Shown here: piece after piece, positions 14,400-26,600 of the stretch
Position numbering within the stretch: the stretch's first letter is position 1
Layout: every line of letters begins with the position of its first letter
Assembly (NCBI GenBank): GCA_037693485.1
Contig: CM075351.1
Span: forward strand, 66,738,001 to 66,802,000
Origin: Kitagawia praeruptora
Taxonomy: Eukaryota; Streptophyta; Magnoliopsida; Apiales; Apiaceae
DNA length: 64,000 bases
Direction: 5' to 3'
Translations under genes and position numbers: made by a program
The notes under the pieces: generated by a model
What the model was told of the DNA's origin: nothing
Database searches by the model: none
What the model saw: the letters and a program-made list of their open reading frames with translations, nothing else

Positions 14400-15365
14400 G
14401 CCTCCAGCAGCTACCACCACCGCGCGCCTCCTCCGCGCTCCGCCCCTGCAGTCGCCGGCCACCCCCTCCGCGGCTCCACCTCTTCTCCTGCTCAAATCCG
14501 ATGCTTCCCCTCAACATACACGCACCTATACACGCATATATATATATGTATATTTGCTAAATGGAGTTATAAATTAAACCCCCAATCTCTCTTTTCTCTC
14601 CTCTCTCCCGATTTCTCTCCCCCTCCCCCGACTGGTTTCATTTGGTGCGGCTCCTCTGTGTGTGTCTGTGTGTGTATCGTGTATGTGTATGTATCAGATG
14701 TGTGTTTTTAACCCTAATGGGCTCAAGCCCAACACTATTCAAAAAGTAATACATTTAAATACTACACACCTTAAAATAATATTTTACACTAATAACTCTA
14801 ATTTGTAAAAATAAAATTTCTAGCATAATTAAATACTAGAATATTTTTAAAGACTTTTGGAGAAAGAATTAGAATTAAATCTCAATTTTCTAAATTGATA
14901 CGCATTTTACAAATATTAATAATTTATAAAAACAAATCATAAAAATATTAATTGTGATTCATAATTCACAATTTACAGGGCTTTATAAAAATGCTACAAA
15001 CACTATTGTTTTAGTAAAATCTCAAATTCTTGATTTTATATATTAATCAAGTAATTTCTACAAATCCTCAAATAATTAAAATAAACATTTCCTAAGGATT
15101 TTAAAATCTCTAAATTATTCAATAATTTAAAATAAAATCTTTACTGAATAATTTCACATTCAAAATTAAATCTTTGCACAAATAAACTATTGACTCGGGG
15201 TATTTACTCAGTCAATAAAATTTTAAATAGGAGGCTCCACTTAACCGAAAATAATTAAATAACTGAATAATAAAATAATAAAAAAAAATTCTCCTCATTT
15301 TAGGAAAACATTATTATTATTGAAATAATAATAAATTCATTTCTTGAAAAATCCGGGTTATTACA
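11084..15365 (-). mobile_element. Element B, 3' LTR (left part lost to the insertion of A)
   Basis: 11084-14511 matches 31626-35065 with only scattered substitutions and small repeat-length changes. After 14511 this copy continues to TTACA at 15365, while the other copy is truncated, so only this copy shows the true end of the LTR. The polypurine tract (minus strand AAGGAGGGTAGAC) follows directly. Adding the two copies gives an LTR of about 5.5 kb. Inside are a three-unit minisatellite of about 40 bp (13545-13625), a 7-bp repeat (TTAGCAC, near 13795) and a (CT)n tract. Confidence 0.85.
14361..14397. repeat. (CT)n microsatellite in LTR B
   Basis: A plain dinucleotide run. The Ser-Leu repeat reading frame across it is a product of the microsatellite and not a gene. 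Confidence 0.95.
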
Positions 15366-17459
15366 GTCTACCCTCCTTAAAAGGATTCCGTCCACGGAAT
15401 CAGCTAAGGCCACTACTGGGATTCCTTAACTCTTTTATCATCAACACTTATTCCGCAAAATAGGAGATAGTGTCTCTTCGTAAACAACTTCTCCAATATC
15501 TCAATTCAAACCTCGATTCTCTATCTGACACAATTATCGCTGGAGTCTTATAACCCACCATTATTCCTTTCACATATACGTCTTGCCCAACTTTCCATTA
15601 TTATACTATCCTTAAGAGAGGAAGTTCACTGACTCTATTAACATGACATTCTTGAGAGAGAGAACGAACCAATTCTAGCTATACCTCACTGATATTCTAT
15701 TCGTGTTGGAATTCGCTCCTGCTCTTGGCGATTCCGTTGCGAATCTAGTTTCTATCAGCGAATTTATGACTTGGCAGACCTGGTTGGTATCCCCTTCAAA
15801 TTTATTAAAGATAATAAGAATTATGAAACTTTGAAAAGATAGCTGTCACATCAAGGCTATTGCCACACATTGATGATCATAAGGTTATGAGTATTAAAGT
15901 AAACCTTGTTTGAAATAAGAGAATTTACTGAGAGATCAATATGATCATAAGAACTCACGTTGCGTGTCTCAGTTAAGACATTACTAAAGGTAGTTAGCCT
16001 TCTTGTATTTCACAACTCACAAGTGACGGCGTCCCGTCAGACTTCTATCACACAGACAGATAGCCCTTGTGTCCCCTATAAGTATAGGGTTGTTCGTCTC
16101 AGTGGAAGCTGAGAAGTATGAAAGCAATTCGAAGTGAAGATAATAATTATCGTCTTTCGACAAATAATTCTCAAGTGGACACCCTGGATTAAAATTGATC
16201 AGATTCCAAGGTGCAATTTCCAAGGGAAAGGATAACCAGAAAGATACTGGTATACAACAAGCAAGTGGTGCTATAGCACCATAGGGTTATCCAATATTTG
16301 AAGAAAAGTGAGAATTTAAATATCATCAATCGATAGGGCCTCATAAATCTGAAAGTAGGTATAATGACAGCTTCTAGCAAAATTGAAACTAATATGGTTT
16401 AACATGAGTGTTATAAAACAACTTCGAAGAGGGAGTATATTCTTTATTAAAATTCTCTCTGGGAGAGATGTCAAGATAGGTCATAGATTAGGGAGGTAAT
16501 CCAAATAATTTATGCACGGGAATGTGTCAAATAATTCACGTTGGGGAGATAATAAACATAAGTTGCAAATGGGGAGATATCAAATAATTCAGACTGGGGA
16601 AGTAATCAAAATGATTCATAATTGGGGAGGGTAATGCCAAGGTCTCCATGGATGCCTTTCATGTCGGCTCCTCTGACGGATAATTGTTCGATTATAGCGC
16701 TCTTCTTTTCCACGCACACCCTAAGGTGCTCGATAACCGACGCCATCGTCGACTAGTAACAGTCGCTAGAGATTCAACCATCGGCATTTTACGATATTAA
16801 GGAGTTCTATTCGACTCGGCGCAAGCATCTCACGCAAGCGTTCTATTTTTTGAGAAGACTTCGATACCGGTCTCGCCCCTAGCAACGACGAATTCCACGT
16901 GTCGAATGGGCGGTATTCTGGAACATTGCTGGAAATACATACTTAGATCCAGTCACCATTATAACCGTATTTATACCACATGTTCCTGTCCTCATGACAA
17001 TTCCATGTGCAACTTAAGCTTATCCCTTATTGGCATAACAGCCTTCGTACTAGTCTTTCTCAGACTTTCTCAGTCCGTCTTGGTTCTTAAGATATATCAC
17101 GTCTTTATTGACAAACCTCAACTTTGCCATAATACTAGATGTCATCTTTCTATCATTCGCCATCATATTGAAATTTCCTATCATTCGGGGAATACATAAC
17201 TTCATCCATGAACCCCTAAATTATCTTAATCTTAGGTCTCGGGCGATTTATGCCTCTGCCGACCAATACTTATCTCTACGAGTTCTTTAGCAGACATCAA
17301 TCACCACAAGAAGTAAAGTCTACCTCAACATATTCCTCAAAATCTTATCTTAATCATTGGTACTATATCCAATAGTCCAACATGAACTCTACATGAGTTC
17401 TGACGTTCTCACATAACTATACCCACTCCTACTCACTCTCGTTTCTAGTTTACTATAAC
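15366..17459 (-). mobile_element. Element B, internal region (left part)
   Basis: It starts with the polypurine tract next to the 3' LTR. The remaining 25 bases of the internal region, holding the primer-binding site, lie beyond the copia insertion at 30423-30447, so the whole internal region is only about 2.1 kb. I see no gag or pol motif in any frame. Weak similarity to the internal region of A supports common descent. It is a non-autonomous element with LTRs more than twice as long as its internal part. Confidence 0.75.
17455..17459. repeat. Target site duplication ATAAC, left copy
   Basis: ATAAC stands directly before the LTR start TGTTATTCCC and again directly after the other LTR at 30423-30427. 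Confidence 0.95.
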
Positions 17460-18441
17460 TGTTATTCCCAGATTACACACTTGTATAATTGTAGAAGGGG
17501 GGGTTGAATACAATTCTTGATTATTATAAATTTCTGATAAAAACCACAGAAATCTATAAGGAAATAATTGCTGAATAAGAAATGGTTCACAAACACATAA
17601 AAAATCAGGTGGTTAAATGTACCACCTGAGACTTTTATTCGAAGAAAACCCTGTGATACAAGTGTACACAGCTTCTGTGTTTACAACTCTTTGCTTCTAA
17701 AGATATTCAAGAAACCCTAAGCAAATGTGTATGTTTTTTTACTTCCTAAAGAGTTGCTACACTTGGTTATATATTCCAAGTTTACAAGTGCTACAGGAAT
17801 AAGATAATATTAATCTAATTCAAGTTGACTTGCTACTCCACTCCAAATCCACATGTAGCCGAAAGGTTGTCCTTGTGAACAGATATGTCCCCTGCACCTT
17901 TCTTGTATGTACTGTGTAAATGGAATGCTTCTTTCTTCTGTGTTTCCAAAGTATGGCTGCCATATTGCTTTTTATACCTACTATCAACCCATGTGATCTG
18001 TCAGTCAAACCTGTCCTTATCAATTGCTAATTCCTAGCATAGGATAAAGTGACAATGATTATCCGTTGATGTTGTGTCTACTTATCCGTTGATGGTAGTT
18101 TGAGCTGTATCCGTTGATCGAGTAGATTTGAGTTGTATCCGTTGATAGAGCCCTGTTCTCATCCGTTGATACATTTTCACTTAGATAGAATTACATAGCA
18201 TAGCTTATTTACAATTGGCTACCCTATTCTGCCTATCCATTGATGGTCAACATGACTCTGAATAAAGACACTATCAACTGATAAATATAGATATTGCAGT
18301 ATGCTACAAAACCTCATCCGTTGATGAGCTACCTGTCAACGGATAGAGTTATAAGGTCTTATCCGTTGACAGTTACAAAACTTGACTTATACAATTTTGC
18401 TTGAATGTTAAGTTATCATCAACTACAACATATTCCTAACA
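17460..18441 (-). mobile_element. Sirevirus-like copia element, 3' LTR
   Basis: 982 bp, TG...CA, the same length as the other LTR at 29441-30422. By eye the pair differs at about five positions. The U3 part (high-coordinate side) carries a cluster of ATCCGTTGA/TCAACGGAT motifs at about 18058-18370. A TATA-like stretch is near 17765 on the minus strand. Confidence 0.95.
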
Positions 18442-18455
18442 ATCTCCCCCAATTT
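18442..18455 (-). promoter_or_regulatory. Copia polypurine tract
   Basis: The minus strand reads AAATTGGGGGAGAT and abuts the 3' LTR, as expected for the plus-strand priming site. Confidence 0.9.
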
Positions 18456-18619
18456 ATACTTGATGGCTATAAAGCATAAATTCATAACCTTGATGATAAC
18501 AAAACATTCCTAACGATATATACACACTTCAGTATGCAAACATTGTATTAAGCTACAAAAATTAAAAACAGAAAGCTTTAAGAAACTTATCAGAGATGTG
18601 CTCCTTTAGATTGAGCAGA

Positions 18620-21600
18620 TTAATGAGGTTTCCTCTCTCTGGTTGGCTGCACCCTTGACTTTCCTTCCTTGGTAGAGTTGGACTCAATTTGCACTTGAAG
18701 TTGCCTATAGAAGGTATCTTCTTCAACAACCTTTGGATTTAGCTTTAGTTGTAACCATCTCAGGTAGTCAGAACTAGCCTTTGACAGTTGGTCTTCTAAC
18801 CTGAAGAATCTCCTAGTGCCCTCATTATCCCTGAACTCCATCATCCAAAAGGGTTGAATGTGGATTTTCTGTCCATTATAAGGGATCTTCATTTTCTTTG
18901 GTAGACTTGAGGGTGAGTTCCATTCTCTCCTTATTTCTTCTATTCTGCTAATTATCTCCCTTCTGGCTATCTCAGAGAACCCTGTGTGTCTCTTGAAAGC
19001 TGAGAACACTCTGGTCAATGTATGATAATTTTCTCCAAGAACCTTCTTTAGTGGCCATGTCCTCTGACTTCCTCCCTTGTAGACAAACACTAATCTCTCA
19101 GGCTGATTCTTGTACTTGTCAATTCCTCTTACTTCTGACAATTCATCCAAAAATAGATTCATGTCAGAGTATTCTTCAATTTCTGCCTGATAGATAAAGT
19201 CTTCTTTGTTTTCCAAGATTGGTTGTTTGACAATGGCAGGTACCCTAGCAACTTGAACTGGTCCCTTTGAAAGTTGCTTCTTTGGAGCCCTTTTCTTCTG
19301 TTTTGGATTAAGCAAGAATGAAGGAACTTCAATTGAATCAAAATTCACTGGTTCCTCTTTAGGCCTTATGGGGTCACCATGAAAGTTTACAGTTGGGTCG
19401 ATTACTAGTGCAGACATAGGTACTGGTGAACCAATTGTTTCTTTTTCTGGAGAGGGTTCTGGAGAAAGAACCCTCTTGGTTTTAGCTTTCCTTCTTCTAG
19501 GTTTGATTTTGGGAACTTCCTCAGGTTCCTTCATTTCAACCTCTACCTCATCCATTAACTCTTGAGCTAGCCTGGCTTGCTTCTCTTCTGAGTTTTCATG
19601 TTGATTTTCTGTACTTGGATGGGCTTCCCTTTGGATTCTGGAGACTTCTTCTCTTTTAGCTTCCACAAATCTAGGATGGCTGTTGGATATATTTAATACT
19701 TTTCCATTCCTCATGATTACAGCCATCCAATCTCTTACACTCTTATTTGTCTGTTCTTTGAACTCTATGATAGTTTTTCCCATTAGCTTTTCTTCATCAT
19801 TCTTGGGAAATGGGTAGTCCAATTGAAGCTTGTTCTTCCCATTTTCCTTTGGTGGTGAGTAGGCTCTGGTTTTGATAGCTGGTTCAAATTCTTTGACAAA
19901 TGATGGCTCAGCATCATAGAATGTAGGAGCCACAACCCTTGGAGTGAGCACCTTCATGATTGTGGTTGATATTGTTGGAGCAGAAGATTGAGCATTAAGA
20001 AACAAAGTTGATGCAATTGATTCATTGATCATCCTCTCTGTCCTTAGAATTCTGTCATTAGCCTCCTTGTTTATCTTTTCCAAAGCTTCTATCCTGGCTT
20101 GCCTTTCACCATCTGAGATGTCTTCTAATCTTTGAATCTCAGGCAAAGCCACTTGTTTCTTCACAGGGGAAGCCTTTATCTCAAACTCTGTTGGATTGAC
20201 CACTACAATTGGCTGTTGCTCCCCCTCAATATGTGCTATCTCACTACTGGTAGCTTGAAATTGGCCAGTAGATGTTGCAGCCTCTGTGCTTGTTCCCATT
20301 TTCTCCCCCTTTTTGTTAGCATCAAGGGTTGGGGTTGAAGCTGCAAGTAGCATTTCCAGTAGTTGAGTTTGTTTTGTTTGATTGGCAATGATGGTGTGCA
20401 ATTGAGATTCCATACTATCCACCCTTGAGGAAAGAAGCTGAACAGACTTAGCCAGGCTATCTTCTTTGAGAAGTTTGCTAGAAAGCACCTTCTGAGTGGT
20501 AGTAGGAGCTAGTGCCTCAATCCTGGCATCTAGTGCTATTTTCATCTCTCTAATTGCAGACTGGACCTCCTCTTGCTGTGTTCTTTGAATAACAGATTGC
20601 ATCTTTTGTAATTTCAGGGAGGCCATTACTTGCTCAAGAACAGTCTTTCTCTGTGGTTCTGCAGTTTGGTGCTCAGCCTTAGCAGATTGGTATTGCTTCA
20701 TGATTTCCACATTGAGATGCCCAAGTTCAGTGGCATTGGAAAACATCCATCCTGGAGTTTCATCTTCATTTATGTCTTCACCATCTGAACTGTGACTGTC
20801 ATAACTGCCAAACTCTTCACTTCCAGCATTTGGAGACAGGGTTTGTAAAGCTTCTTTTGCTCTTTGAAGAGATTCTGAGGTGTGCACTAGGTGCATTGCC
20901 TCCTCTGCCTCCACATTGCCCTGCTGTGCCATGACTTGATAGGCAGAAACAGGATGAGTAAAGGTTTCAGGATCCAAAGAGATGGAGTCAATAACTGACT
21001 GATATTCCTGTCTAAATTCCATCTCTTTGGAAGCTTCATTAACCTCCATTAACTCACTTGCAATGACTGATTCTTCCTGCCTTATTTCTCCTGTAGTCCC
21101 TTCTCTCCTCTCATCTCTCTTTTCTTGCATCAGGGGCTCCCCCTGGCTCACACCTCTCACACCCTCACCTTCACCTACTAAGGTGGAACTCTCTAGCTCT
21201 CCTTTTGCCTGACCGGAAGAAATGGTCAGCCTCTCATTGATTTTCTCTCCTTTTGCCTGCTCACAAGGCAGCCTCTCACTCCCTTCCCTCATTCCTAAAA
21301 GTGTTTCAATTACTACAAACTCCTCCACAGTTGACATAGGAATGTCACATTTTGCAGTGGTAGAGAGAGTTGTCAACGGATAAGGAATATCCGTTGATGT
21401 AGTAGTTATTGCTGTCAACGGATAGTTAGTTGAAGACATATCCGTTGATGAAGAAACACTTGTCAACGGATGAAGGATATCCGTTGATGAAGGTAAACGA
21501 GTATCCGTTGAAGTGAAAACCAACACGGAATCTGTGGTGATTGATTTTAAGGAAGAGGCCACAGATAGTGTTGTGAATTCAGGAATGGAAGATTGATGGC

Positions 21601-23104
21601 CCAACAAATCATCTAAAAGAGGATGACCACCAATTGTTGAGTGGGGCTTCTCCAAGAATTTTAAAGATGGAGAATCAGGAATTGATGTAGAGATCATATC
21701 CACATCCAGAGATGGAGTTGGTGATGGTGGATCAAAATGTGTATCAATTTGAAGGTTAAGATCAAGGGGCTGTGACTCCACATTTATTGAAGTCACATCA
21801 AACTGAATTTGAGAAGGTACAGTTTGCTGTACAGTGTGTGCACCCTGTGATTCCCCAATGGTTTTGGATTTTACCCTTCTACCATAGGTTTTTGAGGGAG
21901 AGCTATCTGTGTCCCTTGCCCTTTTGTGCTGTGTTCCTGAAATGGAACTCAAATTAATAGTCACACCCTGTTGAGAGGATGTAGCTAGAAATTGGCTTGT
22001 AGGTTCATTAACAGTCTTTTGAGAGACTGAAATGTTGTGTGCACTTGCCTTACCTTCCTTATCCTTAGGGCTTCTTTGATGTTCACCCTGTCCCTCACCA
22101 CTCACTACCACCTTCACACTCCCCTCAAGAGCTTTGGTAGTTTTTGCAACAGATGCCTTTTGAGAGACACCTGAGGTTTGTCTTTTAGATTGTGGTTTAG
22201 GAACTTTGGATTTGGTCACTTTGGTAGGAGCCTGTTTGGTCACTGTCACAGACTCCATTGTGACACTAGAAGGCAAAGAAATTTGGGGGTTGGAGATAGG
22301 AAGTTCAGGGTTGGAAACAGTTACCTGAATAATTGGTAGATATACCAATTGTACTTCTGCATTTAGGTTCATTCGAATCAAATCACTTAAGACTCTCTTC
22401 TCCTGAACAAAACAATTGAACTTGCTATCCGGGTTAGCAATGGATAGCTCATTCTCAGATACATGCAGTGCTAGGAGCATTAAAAATCTAGCAAAATAAA
22501 CATTCTTGCCCCTAGTTTCCTTTTTACCTAATTTAGCTGCTATCTCATACATGACTAGTGTGCCAAAATTATAAAATTTATCAGTTAAAAGCATACAAAG
22601 CATAATTAGCATGGAGTTGGTAACAGCATCAAAGTTACTAATCTTGCCAGAAAAAGTTTTAATGAAGGCATCACAAAGATAACTCCATTCCTTAACCATA
22701 CCTTTCCTAACAATTTTCCCTAAGTTCTCAGTACTAAGGGTATAATTTATGGAATTAAGCATGGTAACAATTTCAGCATTACTGGGTTCCTTCAGACAGT
22801 TATTCTCAGGCAATTTTAAACAAGCAGTTAACACATCAGAATTAACTACATAATTTTTACCCTTTAAAGAAAAAGCAAGTGTACCGTCTGTGCCATTGTA
22901 CTCAGCAGATGCCCACATCTCTTCGATAACCTCATGGATTAGAGGAGTGGTGGCAGTCATAGCGTGTGACAGTTTGCATTTCTTCACGAAATTCATCATG
23001 GTGTGATATGCTTCTGGAGCGTTCACAGTATCAACAAAGGCCGCGAAATTGTTCTTCTCATAGGTAAACCCGGTGGAAGACATCATCTTAACAATAGGCG
23101 CCAT
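18620..23104 (-). CDS. Copia third ORF, 1,494 aa, downstream of pol
   Basis: An uninterrupted frame in the same direction as gag and pol, starting 509 bp after the pol stop. Sireviruses often carry an extra, so-called env-like ORF here, but I see no N-terminal signal peptide and no clear membrane anchor, so an envelope role is not supported. Residues about 1-215 look globular and vaguely resemble plant transposon-associated proteins. About 250-780 is low-complexity, rich in Ser, Thr, Pro and Glu, and includes the STD and YPLT peptides encoded by the element's DNA motif (about residues 531-578). About 800-920 is Leu/Gln-rich and likely coiled coil. The rest is charged, with Lys-rich patches. 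An intact frame this long in a young element suggests it was functional until recently. The function is unknown. Confidence 0.85.
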   Translation of the reverse strand: MAPIVKMMSSTGFTYEKNNFAAFVDTVNAPEAYHTMMNFVKKCKLSHAMTATTPLIHEVIEEMWASAEYNGTDGTLAFSLKGKNYVVNSDVLTACLKLPENNCLKEPSNAEIVTMLNSINYTLSTENLGKIVRKGMVKEWSYLCDAFIKTFSGKISNFDAVTNSMLIMLCMLLTDKFYNFGTLVMYEIAAKLGKKETRGKNVYFARFLMLLALHVSENELSIANPDSKFNCFVQEKRVLSDLIRMNLNAEVQLVYLPIIQVTVSNPELPISNPQISLPSSVTMESVTVTKQAPTKVTKSKVPKPQSKRQTSGVSQKASVAKTTKALEGSVKVVVSGEGQGEHQRSPKDKEGKASAHNISVSQKTVNEPTSQFLATSSQQGVTINLSSISGTQHKRARDTDSSPSKTYGRRVKSKTIGESQGAHTVQQTVPSQIQFDVTSINVESQPLDLNLQIDTHFDPPSPTPSLDVDMISTSIPDSPSLKFLEKPHSTIGGHPLLDDLLGHQSSIPEFTTLSVASSLKSITTDSVLVFTSTDTRLPSSTDILHPLTSVSSSTDMSSTNYPLTAITTTSTDIPYPLTTLSTTAKCDIPMSTVEEFVVIETLLGMREGSERLPCEQAKGEKINERLTISSGQAKGELESSTLVGEGEGVRGVSQGEPLMQEKRDERREGTTGEIRQEESVIASELMEVNEASKEMEFRQEYQSVIDSISLDPETFTHPVSAYQVMAQQGNVEAEEAMHLVHTSESLQRAKEALQTLSPNAGSEEFGSYDSHSSDGEDINEDETPGWMFSNATELGHLNVEIMKQYQSAKAEHQTAEPQRKTVLEQVMASLKLQKMQSVIQRTQQEEVQSAIREMKIALDARIEALAPTTTQKVLSSKLLKEDSLAKSVQLLSSRVDSMESQLHTIIANQTKQTQLLEMLLAASTPTLDANKKGEKMGTSTEAATSTGQFQATSSEIAHIEGEQQPIVVVNPTEFEIKASPVKKQVALPEIQRLEDISDGERQARIEALEKINKEANDRILRTERMINESIASTLFLNAQSSAPTISTTIMKVLTPRVVAPTFYDAEPSFVKEFEPAIKTRAYSPPKENGKNKLQLDYPFPKNDEEKLMGKTIIEFKEQTNKSVRDWMAVIMRNGKVLNISNSHPRFVEAKREEVSRIQREAHPSTENQHENSEEKQARLAQELMDEVEVEMKEPEEVPKIKPRRRKAKTKRVLSPEPSPEKETIGSPVPMSALVIDPTVNFHGDPIRPKEEPVNFDSIEVPSFLLNPKQKKRAPKKQLSKGPVQVARVPAIVKQPILENKEDFIYQAEIEEYSDMNLFLDELSEVRGIDKYKNQPERLVFVYKGGSQRTWPLKKVLGENYHTLTRVFSAFKRHTGFSEIARREIISRIEEIRREWNSPSSLPKKMKIPYNGQKIHIQPFWMMEFRDNEGTRRFFRLEDQLSKASSDYLRWLQLKLNPKVVEEDTFYRQLQVQIESNSTKEGKSRVQPTRERKPH

Positions 23105-23613
23105 TGGAGTGTTTGAGCTTTTGTTGCAGAGAGAGATTTAGTGAAGAAGATGCAGTTAACTAATGAGACTCTTGAAAATGAATAAAGGTGAAATGTGAGA
23201 ATACAAAACAGCCTTTTATATATTCCAAGAATTAAAAATGAAATAATTAAGAGTAATTACCCCATTGGTCAAAAGTAACTGTCAGACAATAAATAAAAGG
23301 AAAGAAGTACAGCCGTGACTAATTATACACGTTTATCAACGGCTATAAAAAAAATATATGTATATCAACGGATAAAGATTGGACGGTTGAGAAAACAGTT
23401 TATCCATCGATGACGTGGACAACCTGTTATCCGTTGACATACGAAAATCTAGTAATGTGTTTACACTACCAACGGATAAAAGGATATCCGTTGATAAGCA
23501 AATTTTGCCTTAGACAAAATTTCTGCTAAGAGTTATTCTGAGAGTTTTTAATTCTCAAGTAAATCAAAACACATTTCTAGCTGCAATACAGTATTATTAG
23601 ATACCACTAGGAA
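23105..23613 (-). other. Spacer between pol and ORF3 with CCGTTGA motifs
   Basis: About 0.5 kb non-coding stretch between two ORFs. It holds four exact CCGTTGA/TCAACGG motifs near 23362, 23438, 23471 and 23485, with near-misses around 23332 and 23400. It could hold a promoter or splice acceptor for ORF3 expression, but nothing decisive is visible. Confidence 0.6.
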
Positions 23614-26600
23614 TTATGAAAAATTAAGCATACCTAGTTCACCTACCAATCTTGTGAATGAGGATTCATCAAGAGGCTTGGTGAAAATATCTGCAAGCTG
23701 CATTTCACTTGGCACAAAGTGCATTTCTACTGTACCATTCATCACATGCTCTCTGATGAAGTGGTATTTGATGTCAATATGCTTGGTTCTCGAATGTTGC
23801 ACTGGATTTTCTGTGATGGCAATAGCACTAGTGTTGTCACAGAAAATTGGAATCTTCTCAACTTTTAGACCATAGTCAATAAGTTGATTCCTCATCCAAA
23901 GAATCTGTGCACAACAACTTCCAGCTGCAATGTACTCAGCTTCGGCTGTAGAAGTGGAGACTGAGTTCTGTTTCTTACTGAACCATGACACAAGCCTATT
24001 CCCTAGAAACTGACAGGAGCCTGTAGTACTTTTCCTATCAATTCTGCAACCTGCATAGTCTGCATCTGAATAGCCAATTAGATCAAAGCCAGAATCTCTT
24101 GGGTACCAAATGCCAAGGTTTGGTGTTCCCTTGAGATACCTGAAAATTCTCTTAATAGCAATCAAGTGAGACTCTCTAGGGTCAGCTTGAAATCTAGCAC
24201 AAAGACATGTGGAGAACATTATATCAGGTCTACTAGCTGTTAGATATAGAAGTGAGCCTACCATGCCTCTATAGCTTGAGATGTCCACAGATTTTTCCTT
24301 AGTATTCAACTCAAGCTTAGTTGCAGTGGCCATAGGTGTTTTTGCAGAGGCACAATCCATTAAGTCAAATTTCTTTAAGAGATCATAAATATATTTTGTT
24401 TGACTTATGAAAATTCCCTCATTAACTTGCTTTACTTGTAAGCCAAGAAAGTAAGTTAATTCACCCATCATGCTCATTTCATACCTACTTTGCATAAGTT
24501 TGGCAAACCTTTTACAAAGCTTCTCATCTGTAGACCCAAAAATAATATCATCTACATAGATTTGAACAAGTATTGAAGAACCATTGACATTTCTATGAAA
24601 TAAAGTTTTATCTACTGTACCTCTAGTGAAGTGATTCTCCAGAAGAAATTGAGATAAAGTGTCATACCAGGCTCTTGGTGCTTGCTTCAAACCATAAAGT
24701 GCTTTCAAGAGAAGATATACATAATCTGGAAATTCTGGATCTTCAAAACCAGGAGGTTGATGGACATATACCTCTTCTTCCAGTTCCCCATTTAGAAAGG
24801 CACTTTTAACATCCATCTGATAGACTTTGAAGTTGGCATGTGCTGCATAGGCTAGGAAAATTCTGATGGCCTCAAGTCTTGCCACTGGTGCAAAAGTTTC
24901 ATCAAAATCTATTCCTTCTTCTTGAGAATAGCCCTTTGCCACTAATCTAGCTTTATTCCTCACAATTATGCCATTTTCATCAGTCTTATTCTTGAGAACC
25001 CATTTGGTACCTATGATACCTCTATCATCAGGTTTGGGCACAAGCTTCCATACTTTATTTCTCTCAAATTGGTTTAGCTCTTCTTGCATTGCTAAGACCC
25101 AATCTGGATCTAGAAGAGCATCCTCCACTTTCTTAGGTTCCTCTTGAGACAGGAAACTACTGTATAGGCATTCTTCTTGTGTGGCTCTCCTAGTTTGGAC
25201 TCTTGAGTTTGAGTCACCAATGATTAACTCAAAAGGATGATCTCTGGTCCATTTTCTTGAAGATGGAAGGTTTGATCTAGATGAGGTTGCTTCATCTACG
25301 TGAGTATGATATTGTTGATTGGATATTGAGTTTTGACTTTGAGAAACTCCCCCTGAGTTTGTTGTCCTTGAGGAATTATGAAGTTGACTGTCAACAGAAG
25401 CATCATTTTGTCTATCAACGGATGCTCCATTTTGCCTGTCGACGGATACATGAGAATGTCTGTCAACGGATGCATCTGATGATCTAGTATGACTGTCAAC
25501 GGATGCTTCATTTCCAGTGTTAGCATCACTTCTAGTTGGACCAACAGCTCTAGGTGAATTTCCAAGGTCATGATCTTCATTTTCCTCATCATCATCAATG
25601 TACATTCTTCCTTCTACCTCATTTTCAAATCTCAACTTTTCATGGAAGCCTTCATCATTCAGACCTAGAATCTTCTGATCATCAAACACAACATGTACAG
25701 ATTCCATGACAATGTTGGTTCTTAAATTGTAGATTCTATAGGCTTTCCCTGCTGCATACCCAACAAAGATAGCTTCATCTGCCTTTGCTTCAAATTTGCC
25801 CAAGTTATCTCCATGATTCCTTAGCACAAAACACTTACATCCAAAGACATGGAGAAAAGCTAACGTTGGTTTCTTGTTGGTGAATAAGTGGTAAGGAGTC
25901 ATTCCTCTAGCTTGATTGATCAAGGAAATATTCTGAGTGAAGCAGGCAGTGCTGACAGCTTCAGCCCAGAAATATGTTGGCAATCTTGATTCACTTAACA
26001 TTGTTCTAGCTGCTTCAATGAGAGTTCTGTTTTTCCTTTCAACAACCCCATTTTGTTGAGGTGTTCTAGCAGCAGAAAACTCATGGACAATTCCATTCTC
26101 TTCACAGAAAATATTCATTGTGGAATTTTTGAATTCAGTGCCATTGTCACTCCTGATTCTTTGTACTTTTACTTCAGAACCATTGTTTACTTGTCTGAGA
26201 TGATTGATGATGATTTCACTTGCACAATCTTTGGAGTGCAGGAAGAAAGTCCATGTAAACTTAGAGAAATCATCCACAATCACCAGACAGTATTTCTTCT
26301 TTGAGATGGACATGACATTTACTGGACCAAATAAGTCCATATGCAGCAATTGAAGGGGCTTAACAATAGATGACTCTGTCTTGCTCTTGAAGGATGATTT
26401 CTTTTGCTTTCCTAATTGGCAGGCATCACACAGTCCATCTTTGATGAACTCCAATTGAGGGATTCCTCTAGCAAGATCCTTTCTTACCAAATCATTCATT
26501 ACTTTAAAATTCAAATGAGACAGCTTTTTATGCCATAGCCAACTCTCATCCTTGCTTGCTTTGCTGAAGAGACAAGTAATGGATTCTGAGCATACTGAGT

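Noticed and set aside
14335..14577. Ser-Leu repeat protein (also 34884-35105)
   Set aside because: Translation of a (CT)n microsatellite in LTR B.
20132..21957. Plus-strand ORFs inside the copia element (e.g. 20132, 21027, 21772, 23654, 26053, 28417)
   Set aside because: Shadows of the long minus-strand gag, pol and ORF3 frames.
18620..23104. ORF3 as an envelope glycoprotein
   Set aside because: No signal peptide, membrane anchor or cysteine-rich ectodomain seen; the env-like label is only positional.
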